64,000 nt of DNA, taken from positions 4,092,001-4,156,000 of the forward strand of contig NZ_CP020469.1 in assembly GCF_003031405.1 (NCBI RefSeq). The letters are read 5' to 3'. This document shows, piece after piece, positions 16,015-25,590 of this stretch. This DNA comes from Halomonas sp. 'Soap Lake #6'. GTDB taxonomy: Bacteria; Pseudomonadota; Gammaproteobacteria; Pseudomonadales; Halomonadaceae. Numbering within the stretch: the stretch's first letter is position 1; every line of letters starts with the position of its first letter. Position numbers and translations under genes: made by a program. The notes under the pieces are model-generated. The model had not been told where the DNA came from. It ran no database searches and saw only the letters and a program-made list of their open reading frames with translations.

Positions 16015-17543
16015 CCAAAGGCAACGCTGGCTTCTGGTGCGGTCTCTACCCACACGCTTTGCGGCACGGTGTACTCACGCAGACCATCTAACCCACTGGA
16101 GCGTCCAAAGCCGCTATCGCCAAATCCTCCGAATGGCGACATGACGCTAATTGCTTTGTAGCTATTGATCCACACCGTGCCAGCACGCAGTTGCCCGGCT
16201 ACACGATGCGCCCGCGCCACATCCTGGCTCCACACTGCACCGGCTAAACCAAATCGCGTCTCATTGGCTAGCCGTATGGCATGAGCTTCATCATTAAATG
16301 CCATGGCAACGACTACTGGGCCGAATACTTCCTGTTGGGCGATCTCCATCTCCGGCGTCACATCTACCAACACGGTAGGCGCGATAAAGTAACCCTGGGC
16401 TTCATCGGGCAACCCAGCAGGACGCTTTCCACCGGTTAACACTCGAGCCCCAGCGGCCACTGCCGCCTCAATCATACGCGTTACCTGCTCAAATTGGCGG
16501 CGGTTCTGCAGCGGCCCCATTCGCGTGGCTTCGTCACTGGGCAGCCCAACTTGAATCTGCTCTGCAGCGCGAGCCAAGCGGGAGGTCACCACCTCAAATA
16601 CCGAGTGCTCGATAAGCAGCCGTGACCCTGCCACACAGCTCTGGCCTGCTGCAGCAAAGATAGCCGCCTGGGCACCTGCCACAGCGTCTTCTAACTGGGC
16701 ATCCGAAAACACAATATTGGCCGACTTGCCGCCCAGTTCAAGCACGCTGGGTACCAGCCTCCTTGCTCCCGCTTGGGCGATCATGCGACCACTTTCGGGT
16801 GATCCCACAAACACTAGCTTAGCAATGGCCGGGTGATCGGTCAGCGCGGTACCGGTTGTTTTACCGAGACCATTGACGATATTGATCAGCCCCTGGGGCA
16901 GCCCCCCACTTTCGAGCAATTTAGCAATCACTACCGATGAAAAAGGGGTTAGCTCGGAGGGCTTCAGTACCACACCATTACCAGCGGCAATGGCGGGAGC
17001 CAACTGCCAGGCGCAGGTAAACATTGGCGCGTTCCAAGGGGTGATTTGCCCCACTACGCCGTAGGGCATATGGCGCACATAGTTAAGGTGCGAAGTAGGC
17101 ACTGGAATCACTTCCCCGTGCTGCTTGTCGCACCAACCTGCGTAGTACTCAAACATCTCGCGGACCTTGCCAACTTCTGCACGGCAATCACGTATTGGTT
17201 TACCCGCGACAATACTTTCCAGCTGAGCCAAGGCTTCCTCATGGCCCTGTAGGCCGGATAGCGCAGCATTCATACGCCGCCCTCGCTCACTGGCAGTAAG
17301 GGCCATCCATTGATGCTGACCACGCTTAGCAGCGTGTGCGGCACGCTCAACAAGGGCCTGGCCTGCATCACGATAACTTATCAGCACCTCGCCTGTGGCA
17401 GGATTGATAAGGGTGATCTCTTCGCCCTCTCCTTCCTGTAAATAGCCGTCAATCCAGTTACTAAACGGTGTAGCCGCAGCCAGCCCAAAGCGTGCTAGCA
17501 GCTGGGTTAACTGTTCACTGGCATGTTGATTAAGCATGGTCAT
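15993..17543 (-). CDS. NAD(P)-dependent aldehyde dehydrogenase
   Basis: The 516-residue enzyme oxidises an aldehyde to the acid. Landmarks are the catalytic Cys in AAAGQSCVAGSRL, the general-base Glu in VLELGGKSANIVF, TPWNAPMFTCAWQLAPAIAAGN and the C-terminal INSYKAISVMSPFGGFGDSGFGR. It belongs to the broad betaine/gamma-aminobutyraldehyde-like group, so the substrate is not readable. It starts 4 bases inside the preceding dehydrogenase gene, so the two are co-translated. Two successive oxidations of a hydroxy compound are a reasonable reading. Confidence 0.9.
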   Translation of the reverse strand: MTMLNQHASEQLTQLLARFGLAAATPFSNWIDGYLQEGEGEEITLINPATGEVLISYRDAGQALVERAAHAAKRGQHQWMALTASERGRRMNAALSGLQGHEEALAQLESIVAGKPIRDCRAEVGKVREMFEYYAGWCDKQHGEVIPVPTSHLNYVRHMPYGVVGQITPWNAPMFTCAWQLAPAIAAGNGVVLKPSELTPFSSVVIAKLLESGGLPQGLINIVNGLGKTTGTALTDHPAIAKLVFVGSPESGRMIAQAGARRLVPSVLELGGKSANIVFSDAQLEDAVAGAQAAIFAAAGQSCVAGSRLLIEHSVFEVVTSRLARAAEQIQVGLPSDEATRMGPLQNRRQFEQVTRMIEAAVAAGARVLTGGKRPAGLPDEAQGYFIAPTVLVDVTPEMEIAQQEVFGPVVVAMAFNDEAHAIRLANETRFGLAGAVWSQDVARAHRVAGQLRAGTVWINSYKAISVMSPFGGFGDSGFGRSSGLDGLREYTVPQSVWVETAPEASVAFGYGSGVG

Positions 17544-18430
17544 ACTGAAGCTTCTCCTTGAATGGCACGCGCCAAGATCGGCGTAGCGATATGGTTAAAG
17601 TCGTCACTATCACCAGGCTGTTCAGCATCGGCATGCCACGCATCAACAACCGCCTGCAACAGGCTCAGGGGTATCCCAAGCTGCTGGGCAGCATCCCGCG
17701 CCAGACGTAAATCCTTGCGCATTAAACCGGTGGTAAAGCCTGAGTCAAAGCGTTCACTTAGCACCCACTCAGGAAAATTCACCTCGCTTACCGCACTACG
17801 GCCAGAGCCGCTATTGATACCCGCTAAGCACGCCTCGGGCGCAACACCTGCCTTGGCCGCTATAGCCACCGCTTCTGCTGTCGTTAACAAGTGCGCAGCA
17901 CATAGGTAGTTATTGGCAAGTTTGACTACATGGCCGCTACCAGGCCCGCCCACATGGGTGCATTTAGCAGACATCGCCTCCAACATCGGCGCGACCCGCT
18001 CAATTGTGGTGTCTTCACCTCCCAGCAACATCCCTAACGTGCCATTGGCAGCTCCTTTAGGACCTCCACTGACAGGGGCATCCAGCCAGAGCAATCCAGC
18101 AGCCGCGACCTTTTTGGCCAGCTCCCGGCTGACGACAGGGTCACTGGTGGAGGTATCAACAATCACACTGCCTTTCGGAGCCAGATTAAGTAAGCCCGGT
18201 GATTGCTCAATCACCTCTCGCACATGGGCGGAAGTGGGGAGGGAGAGCAGGTAAACATCGCTTTGCGGCAGTTCATCAGGGGCTACAACGGCTACCCCTT
18301 GTGCCGCTAATCGTATCCGCGCTTGCTCAAAAACATCACTACCGGTCACATCAAAACCAGCCGCCTTCAGGGTCAGCGCCATATTGCCACCCATCTGACC
18401 AAGGCCTATTACAGTAATTGTTAAAGACAC
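17540..18430 (-). CDS. NAD-dependent beta-hydroxyacid dehydrogenase (3-hydroxyisobutyrate dehydrogenase family)
   Basis: The 296-residue product has a Rossmann motif, VIGLGQMGGNMALTLKAAGFDVTGSD, the substrate loop DAPVSGGPKGAANGTLGMLLGG, and the catalytic Lys in GHVVKLANNYLCAAHLL. The family oxidises short beta-hydroxyacids such as 3-hydroxyisobutyrate, tartronate semialdehyde or glycerate. It overlaps the aldehyde dehydrogenase by 4 bases and follows the M20 hydrolase by 150 bases, so it probably processes a hydroxyacid released by that hydrolase. Confidence 0.9.
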   Translation of the reverse strand: MSLTITVIGLGQMGGNMALTLKAAGFDVTGSDVFEQARIRLAAQGVAVVAPDELPQSDVYLLSLPTSAHVREVIEQSPGLLNLAPKGSVIVDTSTSDPVVSRELAKKVAAAGLLWLDAPVSGGPKGAANGTLGMLLGGEDTTIERVAPMLEAMSAKCTHVGGPGSGHVVKLANNYLCAAHLLTTAEAVAIAAKAGVAPEACLAGINSGSGRSAVSEVNFPEWVLSERFDSGFTTGLMRKDLRLARDAAQQLGIPLSLLQAVVDAWHADAEQPGDSDDFNHIATPILARAIQGEASV

Positions 18431-18580
18431 GATAAAGCTCCTTGAAAGCGCTCTTTACACAGGGACGCTTTGATTGAAATGCTTTGCTTGGCGTAGGCGC
18501 TCCCCTACCCATCAGGGCATACCGGCTATAAGGGCATAAAGAAGAGCGACTAGCGGTAAATTTAAAAAGTAGCGCGTGGC

Positions 18581-19738
18581 CTATACGAGCAGCGTGTTCA
18601 CTAACTTCACCCAGTAACGGGCACCTAACGGCAGCAGAGCATCGTTAAAGTCATAGTGAGGATTATGCAGCGAAGCAGACTCCTCACCGTTGCCCATCCA
18701 GATATAGGCGCCCGGGCACTCGGCTAGCAGAAAGGAGAAATCTTCAGAAGCCATACTCGGCGGCGGGTTACGCAGTACTTTGTCGCTACCAAGTAAGTTT
18801 TCCAACACCGAAGCGCACTGCTGAGCGTGCTCAGGGGTATTGATGGTAGCGGGGTAGCAGCGCTGGTAATCCAGTTCAACGGTTAAACCGTGAAACTCGG
18901 CTAAGCTGGTAATCGCCTGCTTGAAGCGTGCTTCCAAGTGCTCTTTAAGGGCCATATCAAAACAGCGCAGCGTACCGCGCAGTTCTACCTGCTCAGGAAT
19001 AACGTTAAAGGTATCGCCGCCGTGAATGCTGGTTACGCTCAGTACTGCAGATTTATCCGGTGGCGTTTCACGGCTTACTAGGCCCTGCAATTGGCTCACC
19101 AACTGGCAACTGGCTAACACCGTATCTATTCCAAGATGGGGCATCGCAGCGTGGCAACCTTTACCGGTTAGCGTCAGCGTAAAAATATCAAAGGCTGCCA
19201 TCACGGCAGTGTCGTGTACCGCCGCCTCGCCAACGGCCAAGCCTGGCCAGTTATGCAAACCGTATACTGCATCCATAGGAAAACGCTTAAATAAGCCATC
19301 TTCCACCATTGCGCGACCACCACCTTCATTCTCTTCCGCAGGCTGGAAGATAAACACCACTCTTCCTTTAAAGTCCGGCTGCTGCTTAAGCGCCCAGGCA
19401 GCCCCCAGTAACATGGTGGTGTGGCCATCATGGCCGCAGGCATGCATTTTCCCCGGGGTTTTAGAGGCGTATGGCACATCGCCTTCTTCACGGATATCCA
19501 GTGCATCAATATCCGCACGCAGCCCTATGGTTCTACCTCCCCCCAGCCGACCATCAAGCGCCGCTACTACGCCAGTGCCTGCAATCCCGGTGGTCACCTC
19601 AAAGCCCCACTCAGTCAGCAGCGAGGCAATACGCGCACTAGTCCGATGCTCTTCAAAGGCCGTCTCAGGGTGCTGGTGGAAATCGTGCCGCCACGCTTCC
19701 AGTTGCGTTATTTCCGGTAAGCAGATAGATGCCGTCAT
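18581..19738 (-). CDS. M20-family amidohydrolase (hippurate/aminoacylase type)
   Basis: This 385-residue metallohydrolase has metal-binding motifs HACGHDGHTTMLLGAA and QPAEENEGGGRAMVEDGLF, with His in GLHNWPGLAVGEAAV and the dimerisation insert (GGDTFNVIPEQVELRGTLR). The family hydrolyses N-acyl amino acids and related amides. The start at 19738 has AAGGATAA 7 bases upstream; the longer frame overlaps the upstream gene. It stands 11 bases after a two-gene membrane pair, so the pair probably imports its substrate. Which N-acyl compound is unknown. Confidence 0.9.
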   Translation of the reverse strand: MTASICLPEITQLEAWRHDFHQHPETAFEEHRTSARIASLLTEWGFEVTTGIAGTGVVAALDGRLGGGRTIGLRADIDALDIREEGDVPYASKTPGKMHACGHDGHTTMLLGAAWALKQQPDFKGRVVFIFQPAEENEGGGRAMVEDGLFKRFPMDAVYGLHNWPGLAVGEAAVHDTAVMAAFDIFTLTLTGKGCHAAMPHLGIDTVLASCQLVSQLQGLVSRETPPDKSAVLSVTSIHGGDTFNVIPEQVELRGTLRCFDMALKEHLEARFKQAITSLAEFHGLTVELDYQRCYPATINTPEHAQQCASVLENLLGSDKVLRNPPPSMASEDFSFLLAECPGAYIWMGNGEESASLHNPHYDFNDALLPLGARYWVKLVNTLLV

Positions 19739-19748
19739 AGATTTATCC

Positions 19749-20243
19749 TTAAAGTATGAGATGGGCAACAAACGCCGAGCCTATGAAAGTGCCGGTAAAG
19801 ACGAGTAGCGCCACAAGCACCAGCTTCCAGCCAGTTTGCTTAAACATGGCAAACTCACGCCCGGTAAGTGCTAATCCCGCATAAGCCAATACTGGGGTAA
19901 CTACAGCCAGAAAATTAACTTCCGCTAACCGTGCAATAATCCAGTCGCTACCAGGAAAAACAGGGAGGGTAGCAACAATACTGACTAACGATACCCAGGC
20001 GACGCTGGGCAGGTAAAAGGGACACACACGCCCGATAACCAGCCCAATAATCACCATTACATATAGAATCAGCATACCGGGCAGTGCATCTAGCAGCGGC
20101 GCGCCATTGACGATATTGCTAAACCACGCCGCCACACACACCGCTGCCAACACCAAAGCGGTTTTGCCTAGCTGGTTTTCCGGGCGCAACTCTTTTAGCG
20201 CTTCAGCATCAAACTGATTGGCCGTGGTGTCATTAGCTTTCAT
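19749..20243 (-). CDS. Small membrane protein, partner of the DUF3100 protein
   Basis: The 164-residue membrane protein has about five hydrophobic helices (residues about 27-43, 52-70, 78-95, 105-125, 140-162) after a polar N-terminus. It starts 11 bases inside the preceding DUF3100 gene and ends 11 bases before the M20 hydrolase. Tight packing suggests one transporter of two unequal subunits. I recognise no functionally characterised family. The stretch VVTPVLAYAGLALTGREFAMFKQTGWKLVLVALLVFTGTFIGSA recalls the C-terminal repeat of gate-type transport proteins, but this is only an impression. Confidence 0.7.
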   Translation of the reverse strand: MKANDTTANQFDAEALKELRPENQLGKTALVLAAVCVAAWFSNIVNGAPLLDALPGMLILYVMVIIGLVIGRVCPFYLPSVAWVSLVSIVATLPVFPGSDWIIARLAEVNFLAVVTPVLAYAGLALTGREFAMFKQTGWKLVLVALLVFTGTFIGSAFVAHLIL

Positions 20244-21051
20244 GGCGAACTTCCTTCGGTGCGTTACCTTTTAAGCGCTTATAGAGCCATTCTGTAATCG
20301 GCAGCGCGATAAATAGCGAAATATACAAGCCTGTTGCGTAAGTCAGCAGGTTACTCGCCCCAGCGAATGCAAGCAGTTCATCTCTTGATCCGGGTACCGC
20401 TTCAGCCAGAGCTGCCGAGCACGCGGCTACCATGCTGCCGCTCCCCACGCCGCAGGCCATCGCCAGCGCACGAATATCAAGAATATCCAGCGACGCGATA
20501 TACCCGGCCATTAACGCAAAGTAGAGTGTGCCAAACATGGTCCCCACTACATAGACGCCCATAATGCCAATACCTTCAGGGCTTCTTAATCCGTAACGAT
20601 CTGAAATAATGGCAATATTTGGCTCACGCGCAATCGAGTAGGTAGCCCCCACTGCCTCACGCCCCATCTTAAGCACGAGTACCGCAAAGGGCAGAGCCAA
20701 CAGCATGGTGCCAAGGTTGCCTAACTCTTGGAGAATAAGCGCAGGGCCTGCAGCAATGATCTGATCAATAGCTGGGCCAATGGTCGAGCCAAACTTGGCG
20801 ATAAACGGCAAAATGGCGATTAAAATAATCGGGCCAGCCGCATGGCTGACAGGTTTAGGAATGATTTTTCCCATTCCCGAAAAAAGGTGGGGATTGAATA
20901 ACACACCTATCACAAAGGCATAGAGCAGAGGGAGTAAAAGCAGAGTTCCTGGCCCGAGAGGAATACGTACAATGCCTATCCATTCGGAAAACATTGACGT
21001 CACAATCACCATGAGGTGAAGGCGCCAGTCCAGCAGCAGTTTTAGATCCAT
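20233..21051 (-). CDS. DUF3100-family membrane protein, probable transporter subunit
   Basis: This polytopic protein of 272 residues has eight or so hydrophobic segments. Segments such as LGPGTLLLLPLLYAFVIGVLFNP, LGNLGTMLLALPFAVLVLKMGREAVGATYSIAREPNIAII and GVGSGSMVAACSAALAEAVPG match the DUF3100 family. Its C-terminus overlaps the next membrane gene by 11 bases. Members lie beside M20 peptidases and are thought to carry substrate, but no member I know has a proven function. It is the first gene of a five-gene minus-strand unit. Confidence 0.75.
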   Translation of the reverse strand: MDLKLLLDWRLHLMVIVTSMFSEWIGIVRIPLGPGTLLLLPLLYAFVIGVLFNPHLFSGMGKIIPKPVSHAAGPIILIAILPFIAKFGSTIGPAIDQIIAAGPALILQELGNLGTMLLALPFAVLVLKMGREAVGATYSIAREPNIAIISDRYGLRSPEGIGIMGVYVVGTMFGTLYFALMAGYIASLDILDIRALAMACGVGSGSMVAACSAALAEAVPGSRDELLAFAGASNLLTYATGLYISLFIALPITEWLYKRLKGNAPKEVRHES

Positions 21052-21296
21052 TGGAATGATCCTGTTTTTTTTAGAGTCATTCCGAGTATCGAAAGGTTAC
21101 TGTTTCAATCATAGGCCTTTAGTGCGCTATTTTTTAGAACACCAAACCTGATGGCTAGAAGCGGTAAGTGCAGCACCGCTGAAGTTACCAGTAACTCGTT
21201 ACCTAGCGTTGAAAGGATAGATAGCGACATAGGGCACCATCACCCTCTACACTACCTTGTTATACCAAAGTCTAACAATTGCCTATAAGAGCCTTT

Positions 21297-23501
21297 ATGC
21301 CTATTTCGTTGCCGCTACGGCGTCTTTGGACACTGGATAAATTTGCCTATAGCCTGCGGGTGTTTATCGCCTTTAGCGGAGCGCTGCTATTTAGTGGTGC
21401 TGCGGGTGATGTCGCGCTGGTGATTCCGCTATTTCTGGGCATTATTGCCTGCGCACTTTCAGAAACCGATGACAGTTGGCAGGGGCGTTTACAAGCACTT
21501 GCAGTCACACTGGCATGTTTTACCTCAGCGTCGTTTGTAGTGCAGTGGCTATTCCCCTGGCCGTGGTTATTTGCCCTTGGGTTAGCGCTCTCTACCTTCA
21601 CCTTGATTATGCTGGGCGCCATTGGACAGCGTTACGCCACTATTGCCTCAGGCACACTGATTCTATCGATCTACTCGATGATCAATATTGAGCAGCATGG
21701 CGGCGTTGATGATGATGTAGCGGCCCGCCAGTTGCTATTACTGGCTGGGGCGGCTTGGTACGGGGTAATTTCCGTCATCTGGTGCACGCTGTTCTCCCGC
21801 CAGCCGGTCAAGCAGAGCATGGCGCGGGTCTATAAGACCCTGGGTGAGTTTTTGATTCTTAAATCGGCCCTGTTTGAACCAGTACGTGGAGTAGATGTTG
21901 AGGCTCGCCGGCTAGCACTGGCGCGCCAAAATGGTCTTGTGGTTGACGCTCTTAACCAGGCTAAGGAGATGATTTTTCGCCGTTTGGAAGGTCAGCGTGG
22001 CAGTCGCAAACTTAACCGTTACCTGCGGATCTACTTTATCGCCCAGGATATCCACGAGCGGGCAAGCTCAACCCACTACCCCTACAGCGCACTTACTGAA
22101 GCGTTTTTTCACCACGACGTACTGTTTCGCTGCCAGCGACTGCTAGACCAGCAAGGCCGCGCCTGCCGCCAACTGGCAAAATCGCTACTGCTCAACCGTC
22201 CGTTCGATCACCAGCTAAGTGAGCAAGCGCTTGCCGACCTGCGCGCCTCTATCGATAACCTAAGCGAGCGTGGCAAACCGGAGTGGCGGCCATTGATGCA
22301 ACCACTCAACGCCTTGGCAAACAACCTCTCAACATTAGAAGAGCAGATAGCCAGCGCCCACAATCCAGATAGTAATGACTCACGCCGAGACAGCACTCTC
22401 TTCGACCGCTCGCCCTCTAGTCTCTTGGAAGCCTGGAGACGCGTACGGCTGAATTTCACCCTGGGATCGCCAACTTTTCGCCATGCGGTACGCTTAACCA
22501 CCGCGCTGGTGGCGGGCTATGGGTTATTACAGTGGCTCGATCCAGAACAAGGTTTCTGGATTTTGCTCACCACTCTGTTTGTCTGTCGCCCAAACTTCGC
22601 CACCACGCGGCGCTTTCTCTCCCAGCGGATAGTAGGCACGGTGCTAGGGCTAACGGCAGGCTGGGTGTCGATTAGCCTGTTCCCCCAACCTTTGGTGCAA
22701 AGCATGATTGCGGTGGCGGCAGGCGTCTCGTTTTTTGCTAACCGCGAAAAGCACTATGTGATCGCCACCGCGTCGATCACCCTACTGGTGCTGTGCAGCT
22801 TTAACCAGGTTGGTGATGGCTTTGATCTGATCTGGCCACGCCTGTTTGATACATTGATTGGTTCGCTAATCGCAGGGCTGGCAGTATTTTTTATACTCCC
22901 TGACTGGCAGGGGCGCAGGCTCTACCGGGAAGCTGCCAAAGTGCTGACTAACCACCGCCGTTATTTAGACGAAATTGTCCACCAGTACGAAGAGGGCAAA
23001 CAGGACGACTTGGCCTACCGTCTAGCTCGCCGCAACGCTCACAACGCCGATGCGGCGCTATCAACACTGCTAACCAATATGCTCCATGAGCCTGGTCACT
23101 ACCGAAAGCAGGATGCTGATAGCGGGCTGCGCTTTTTAGTGCTTTCCAATACGCTACTCAGCCATTTATCAGCCCTGGGAGCACACCGGCACCGGCTGAC
23201 GGAAGAAGAGGAGGATGCCGCCCTAGTGCCACTCGCCAAGCGCATCAGCGCCCTTTTGGAGCAGCTAGCAGAACAGCTGGATAAACGCCTACCCATCACC
23301 TCGTTAGCGGCCCCTGCCAATGAATTGCTAGCGCAAATGGAAGAGCAGCACACAACCTCCGATGAAAACGCCGTAACGCTTTATCGACCGATCCAAAGTC
23401 AGCTATGCCTGATTGCCGGACAGCTCGGCCCACTGGGCGATGCTGCCAGCCGCTTAGCCCGCTCGCCCACGGCGGCTGCACCAACACCTAGCACTACATA
23501 G
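21297..23501 (+). CDS. yccS: FUSC/YccS-family inner membrane protein
   Basis: The 734-residue protein follows the YccS/YhfK plan: two hydrophobic blocks (about residues 20-150 and 395-545), each of six helices, joined by a cytoplasmic domain and followed by a helical C-terminal domain. RPNFATTRRFLSQRIVGTVLGLTAGW is the FUSC motif, as in aromatic-acid efflux AaeB. The ATG at 21297 has AAGAG 6 bases upstream; a TTG at 21279 is less likely. It is divergent from the DUF3100 operon and convergent with recG. Efflux or envelope homeostasis is likely, but the substrate is unknown. Confidence 0.88.
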   Translation: MPISLPLRRLWTLDKFAYSLRVFIAFSGALLFSGAAGDVALVIPLFLGIIACALSETDDSWQGRLQALAVTLACFTSASFVVQWLFPWPWLFALGLALSTFTLIMLGAIGQRYATIASGTLILSIYSMINIEQHGGVDDDVAARQLLLLAGAAWYGVISVIWCTLFSRQPVKQSMARVYKTLGEFLILKSALFEPVRGVDVEARRLALARQNGLVVDALNQAKEMIFRRLEGQRGSRKLNRYLRIYFIAQDIHERASSTHYPYSALTEAFFHHDVLFRCQRLLDQQGRACRQLAKSLLLNRPFDHQLSEQALADLRASIDNLSERGKPEWRPLMQPLNALANNLSTLEEQIASAHNPDSNDSRRDSTLFDRSPSSLLEAWRRVRLNFTLGSPTFRHAVRLTTALVAGYGLLQWLDPEQGFWILLTTLFVCRPNFATTRRFLSQRIVGTVLGLTAGWVSISLFPQPLVQSMIAVAAGVSFFANREKHYVIATASITLLVLCSFNQVGDGFDLIWPRLFDTLIGSLIAGLAVFFILPDWQGRRLYREAAKVLTNHRRYLDEIVHQYEEGKQDDLAYRLARRNAHNADAALSTLLTNMLHEPGHYRKQDADSGLRFLVLSNTLLSHLSALGAHRHRLTEEEEDAALVPLAKRISALLEQLAEQLDKRLPITSLAAPANELLAQMEEQHTTSDENAVTLYRPIQSQLCLIAGQLGPLGDAASRLARSPTAAAPTPSTT

Positions 23502-23507
23502 CAAAAC

Positions 23508-23531
23508 GCCGCTACACCTGCCCGTAGCGGC
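23508..23531 (-). terminator. Hairpin at the recG stop codon
   Basis: GCCGCTAC and GTAGCGGC form a perfect 8-base stem over the recG stop. On the minus strand it is followed by GTTTTGC. It separates the convergent yccS and recG genes, which are only 10 bases apart. Confidence 0.5.
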
Positions 23532-25590
23532 CAGCTGCTTCACCGAGCCAACGGCGCACTAGCACGGCGGTAACGTCGGTGTCGCCCTGCAGCGCTTGGG
23601 CCAAGGCAGTCACCCGCTCTAGCAAGTCAGCATCGCGCTCTAGGTCAGCAATTTTCATCTGCGCCAGGCCGGTTTGGCGAGTGCCAAGTACTTCACCGGG
23701 GCCACGAATCTCCAAATCTTTCTCAGCGATTCTGAAACCATCGGTGGTTTCGCGCATCACGCCCAGTCGCTCCCGGGAGCTTTTTGAGAGTGGTGGGTGA
23801 TAAAGCAGTACACAGAAGCTTTCCGTGCTACCACGACCCACGCGGCCGCGCAGCTGGTGGAGCTGAGAAAGCCCCAGACGCTCAGGGTTTTCGATAATCA
23901 TCAGGCTGGCGTTAGGCACGTCCACCCCCACTTCAATCACCGTGGTGGCCACCAGCAGGTCTAACTCACCTGCCTTAAAGGCGGTCATCACCTCAGCTTT
24001 CTCGCTCGACTTCATCCGCCCATGCACTAGCCCTACCGCCAACTCGGGCAGTGCTTGGGTCAACTCATCGCGCGTCACTTCCGCAGCCTGGCACTGTAGT
24101 GCCTCCGACTCTTCAATCAGCGTGCACACCCAGTAAGCTTGACGACCATCGCTACACGCATTGCGAATGCGCTCAACCACTTCGGGGCGGCGCTCATCCG
24201 ACACCACCACCGTTTTAACCGGCGTGCGCCCCGGCGGTAGCTCATCAATTACCGAAACATCTAAATCGGCGTAGGCACTCATCGCCAGAGTACGAGGGAT
24301 GGGGGTGGCGGTCATGATCAACTGGTGCGGCGTTAGCCCACCGGCTTCGCCCTTTTCCCGCAGCGCCAAACGTTGATGCACACCAAAGCGGTGCTGTTCA
24401 TCAATAATCGCCAACCCCAGGCACTGAAAGTGCACATCGGCCTGGAACAGTGCATGGGTGCCCACCACCATGCGTGCACGGCCGTCAGCAATTGCCGCTT
24501 TGGTATCTAGTCGTGCTTTACCTTTGAGCTTACCCGCCAACCACGCCACCTCAATACCCAGCGGTTCAAACCATGCCTTAAAAGCACGGTAGTGCTGCTC
24601 GGCAAGGATCTCCGTCGGTGCCATCATCGCCGCCTGGCAGTTGCCCGCCAGCGCCGATAATGCGGCCATGGCAGCCACCACCGTCTTCCCAGAGCCGACG
24701 TCCCCTTGTACTAATCGCAGCATCGGTGCCGGGCGGGCAAGGTCGAGAGCAATTTCTTCCAGCACCCGTCGCTGAGCGCCGGTGAGGGCAAACGGCAACT
24801 GAGCTAAGAAGCGGGTTTGCAAGCTGCGTCCAGATGGCAGCTCTGGTGCACCATCCGCCTGAATGCGCAGACGCACCTCCCGCAGACTAAGTTGATGGGC
24901 TAGCAACTCTTCCAAGGCAAGCCTGCGCGTCGCAGGGTGGTGGCCATGAGCAAGCTGCTCTAAATCGGCCTCCGGCGGCGGCTGGTGCAATAGCTGCAAG
25001 CTAGCATGCAGGCCTGGAAGGCCAAACCGCTGACGCAGCGTATCGGGTATAACATCCGGCAGTGCTTCCGGCGTTTGCGCTAAGATACTCAGCGCCTGCT
25101 GGGTAAGTGCGCGCAGGCGGGTTTGATGCAACCCTTCGGTAGTGGGGTAAATCGGCGTGTAGTACTCTTCCACCGGGGTTTCACTACCGCCGCTTAACCG
25201 ATACTCAGGGTGATAAATTTCCAACCCTGTTGCTCCTGCTCGCGCTTCGCCAAAGGCGCGTACTGTTACTCCAGGGCGTAGCTGTTGCTGCTGGGCAGGG
25301 GAAAAATGGAAAAAGCGCAGGCTTAAAATGCCACTGCCATCGCGTAGGCGTATCAGTAGACTGCGCCTACGCCCTTTTACAACGTCATTGGCGGTCACTT
25401 CACCCTCCACCACGGCCTCATGGCCCGCCCTCAGTAAACCGATAGGCGTTAGCCGCGTGCGGTCTTGATAACGCAGCGGCAGGTGAAACACTAGGTCGCT
25501 GATGCGTTCAATGCCCAGCCGAGCCAACTTAACGGCTAGCGCTTCGCCCACTCCTTTTAGCGCGGTAACCGGTGAAGTGAGATCGCTCAT
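23512..25590 (-). CDS. recG: ATP-dependent DNA helicase RecG
   Basis: RecG remodels stalled replication forks and Holliday junctions. The 692-residue product begins with a wedge/OB domain (ALKGVGEALAVKLARLGI, then GRRRSLLIRLRDGSGILSLRFFHF). The helicase motifs follow: RLVQGDVGSGKTVVA (Walker A), IIDEQHRFGVHQRL (DEQH box), MTATPIPRTLAM and QLRGRVGRG (motif VI). The ATG at 25590 is preferred; it overlaps the oxyR stop by 4 bases. The oxyR-recG pairing is that of Pseudomonas. Confidence 0.96.
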   Translation of the reverse strand: MSDLTSPVTALKGVGEALAVKLARLGIERISDLVFHLPLRYQDRTRLTPIGLLRAGHEAVVEGEVTANDVVKGRRRSLLIRLRDGSGILSLRFFHFSPAQQQQLRPGVTVRAFGEARAGATGLEIYHPEYRLSGGSETPVEEYYTPIYPTTEGLHQTRLRALTQQALSILAQTPEALPDVIPDTLRQRFGLPGLHASLQLLHQPPPEADLEQLAHGHHPATRRLALEELLAHQLSLREVRLRIQADGAPELPSGRSLQTRFLAQLPFALTGAQRRVLEEIALDLARPAPMLRLVQGDVGSGKTVVAAMAALSALAGNCQAAMMAPTEILAEQHYRAFKAWFEPLGIEVAWLAGKLKGKARLDTKAAIADGRARMVVGTHALFQADVHFQCLGLAIIDEQHRFGVHQRLALREKGEAGGLTPHQLIMTATPIPRTLAMSAYADLDVSVIDELPPGRTPVKTVVVSDERRPEVVERIRNACSDGRQAYWVCTLIEESEALQCQAAEVTRDELTQALPELAVGLVHGRMKSSEKAEVMTAFKAGELDLLVATTVIEVGVDVPNASLMIIENPERLGLSQLHQLRGRVGRGSTESFCVLLYHPPLSKSSRERLGVMRETTDGFRIAEKDLEIRGPGEVLGTRQTGLAQMKIADLERDADLLERVTALAQALQGDTDVTAVLVRRWLGEAAGRYGQV

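Noticed and set aside
19026..19808. 260-codon frame antisense to the M20 hydrolase
   Set aside because: Low-complexity Ser/Pro/Ala composition, complement of an enzyme with clear metal motifs, no recognisable domain.
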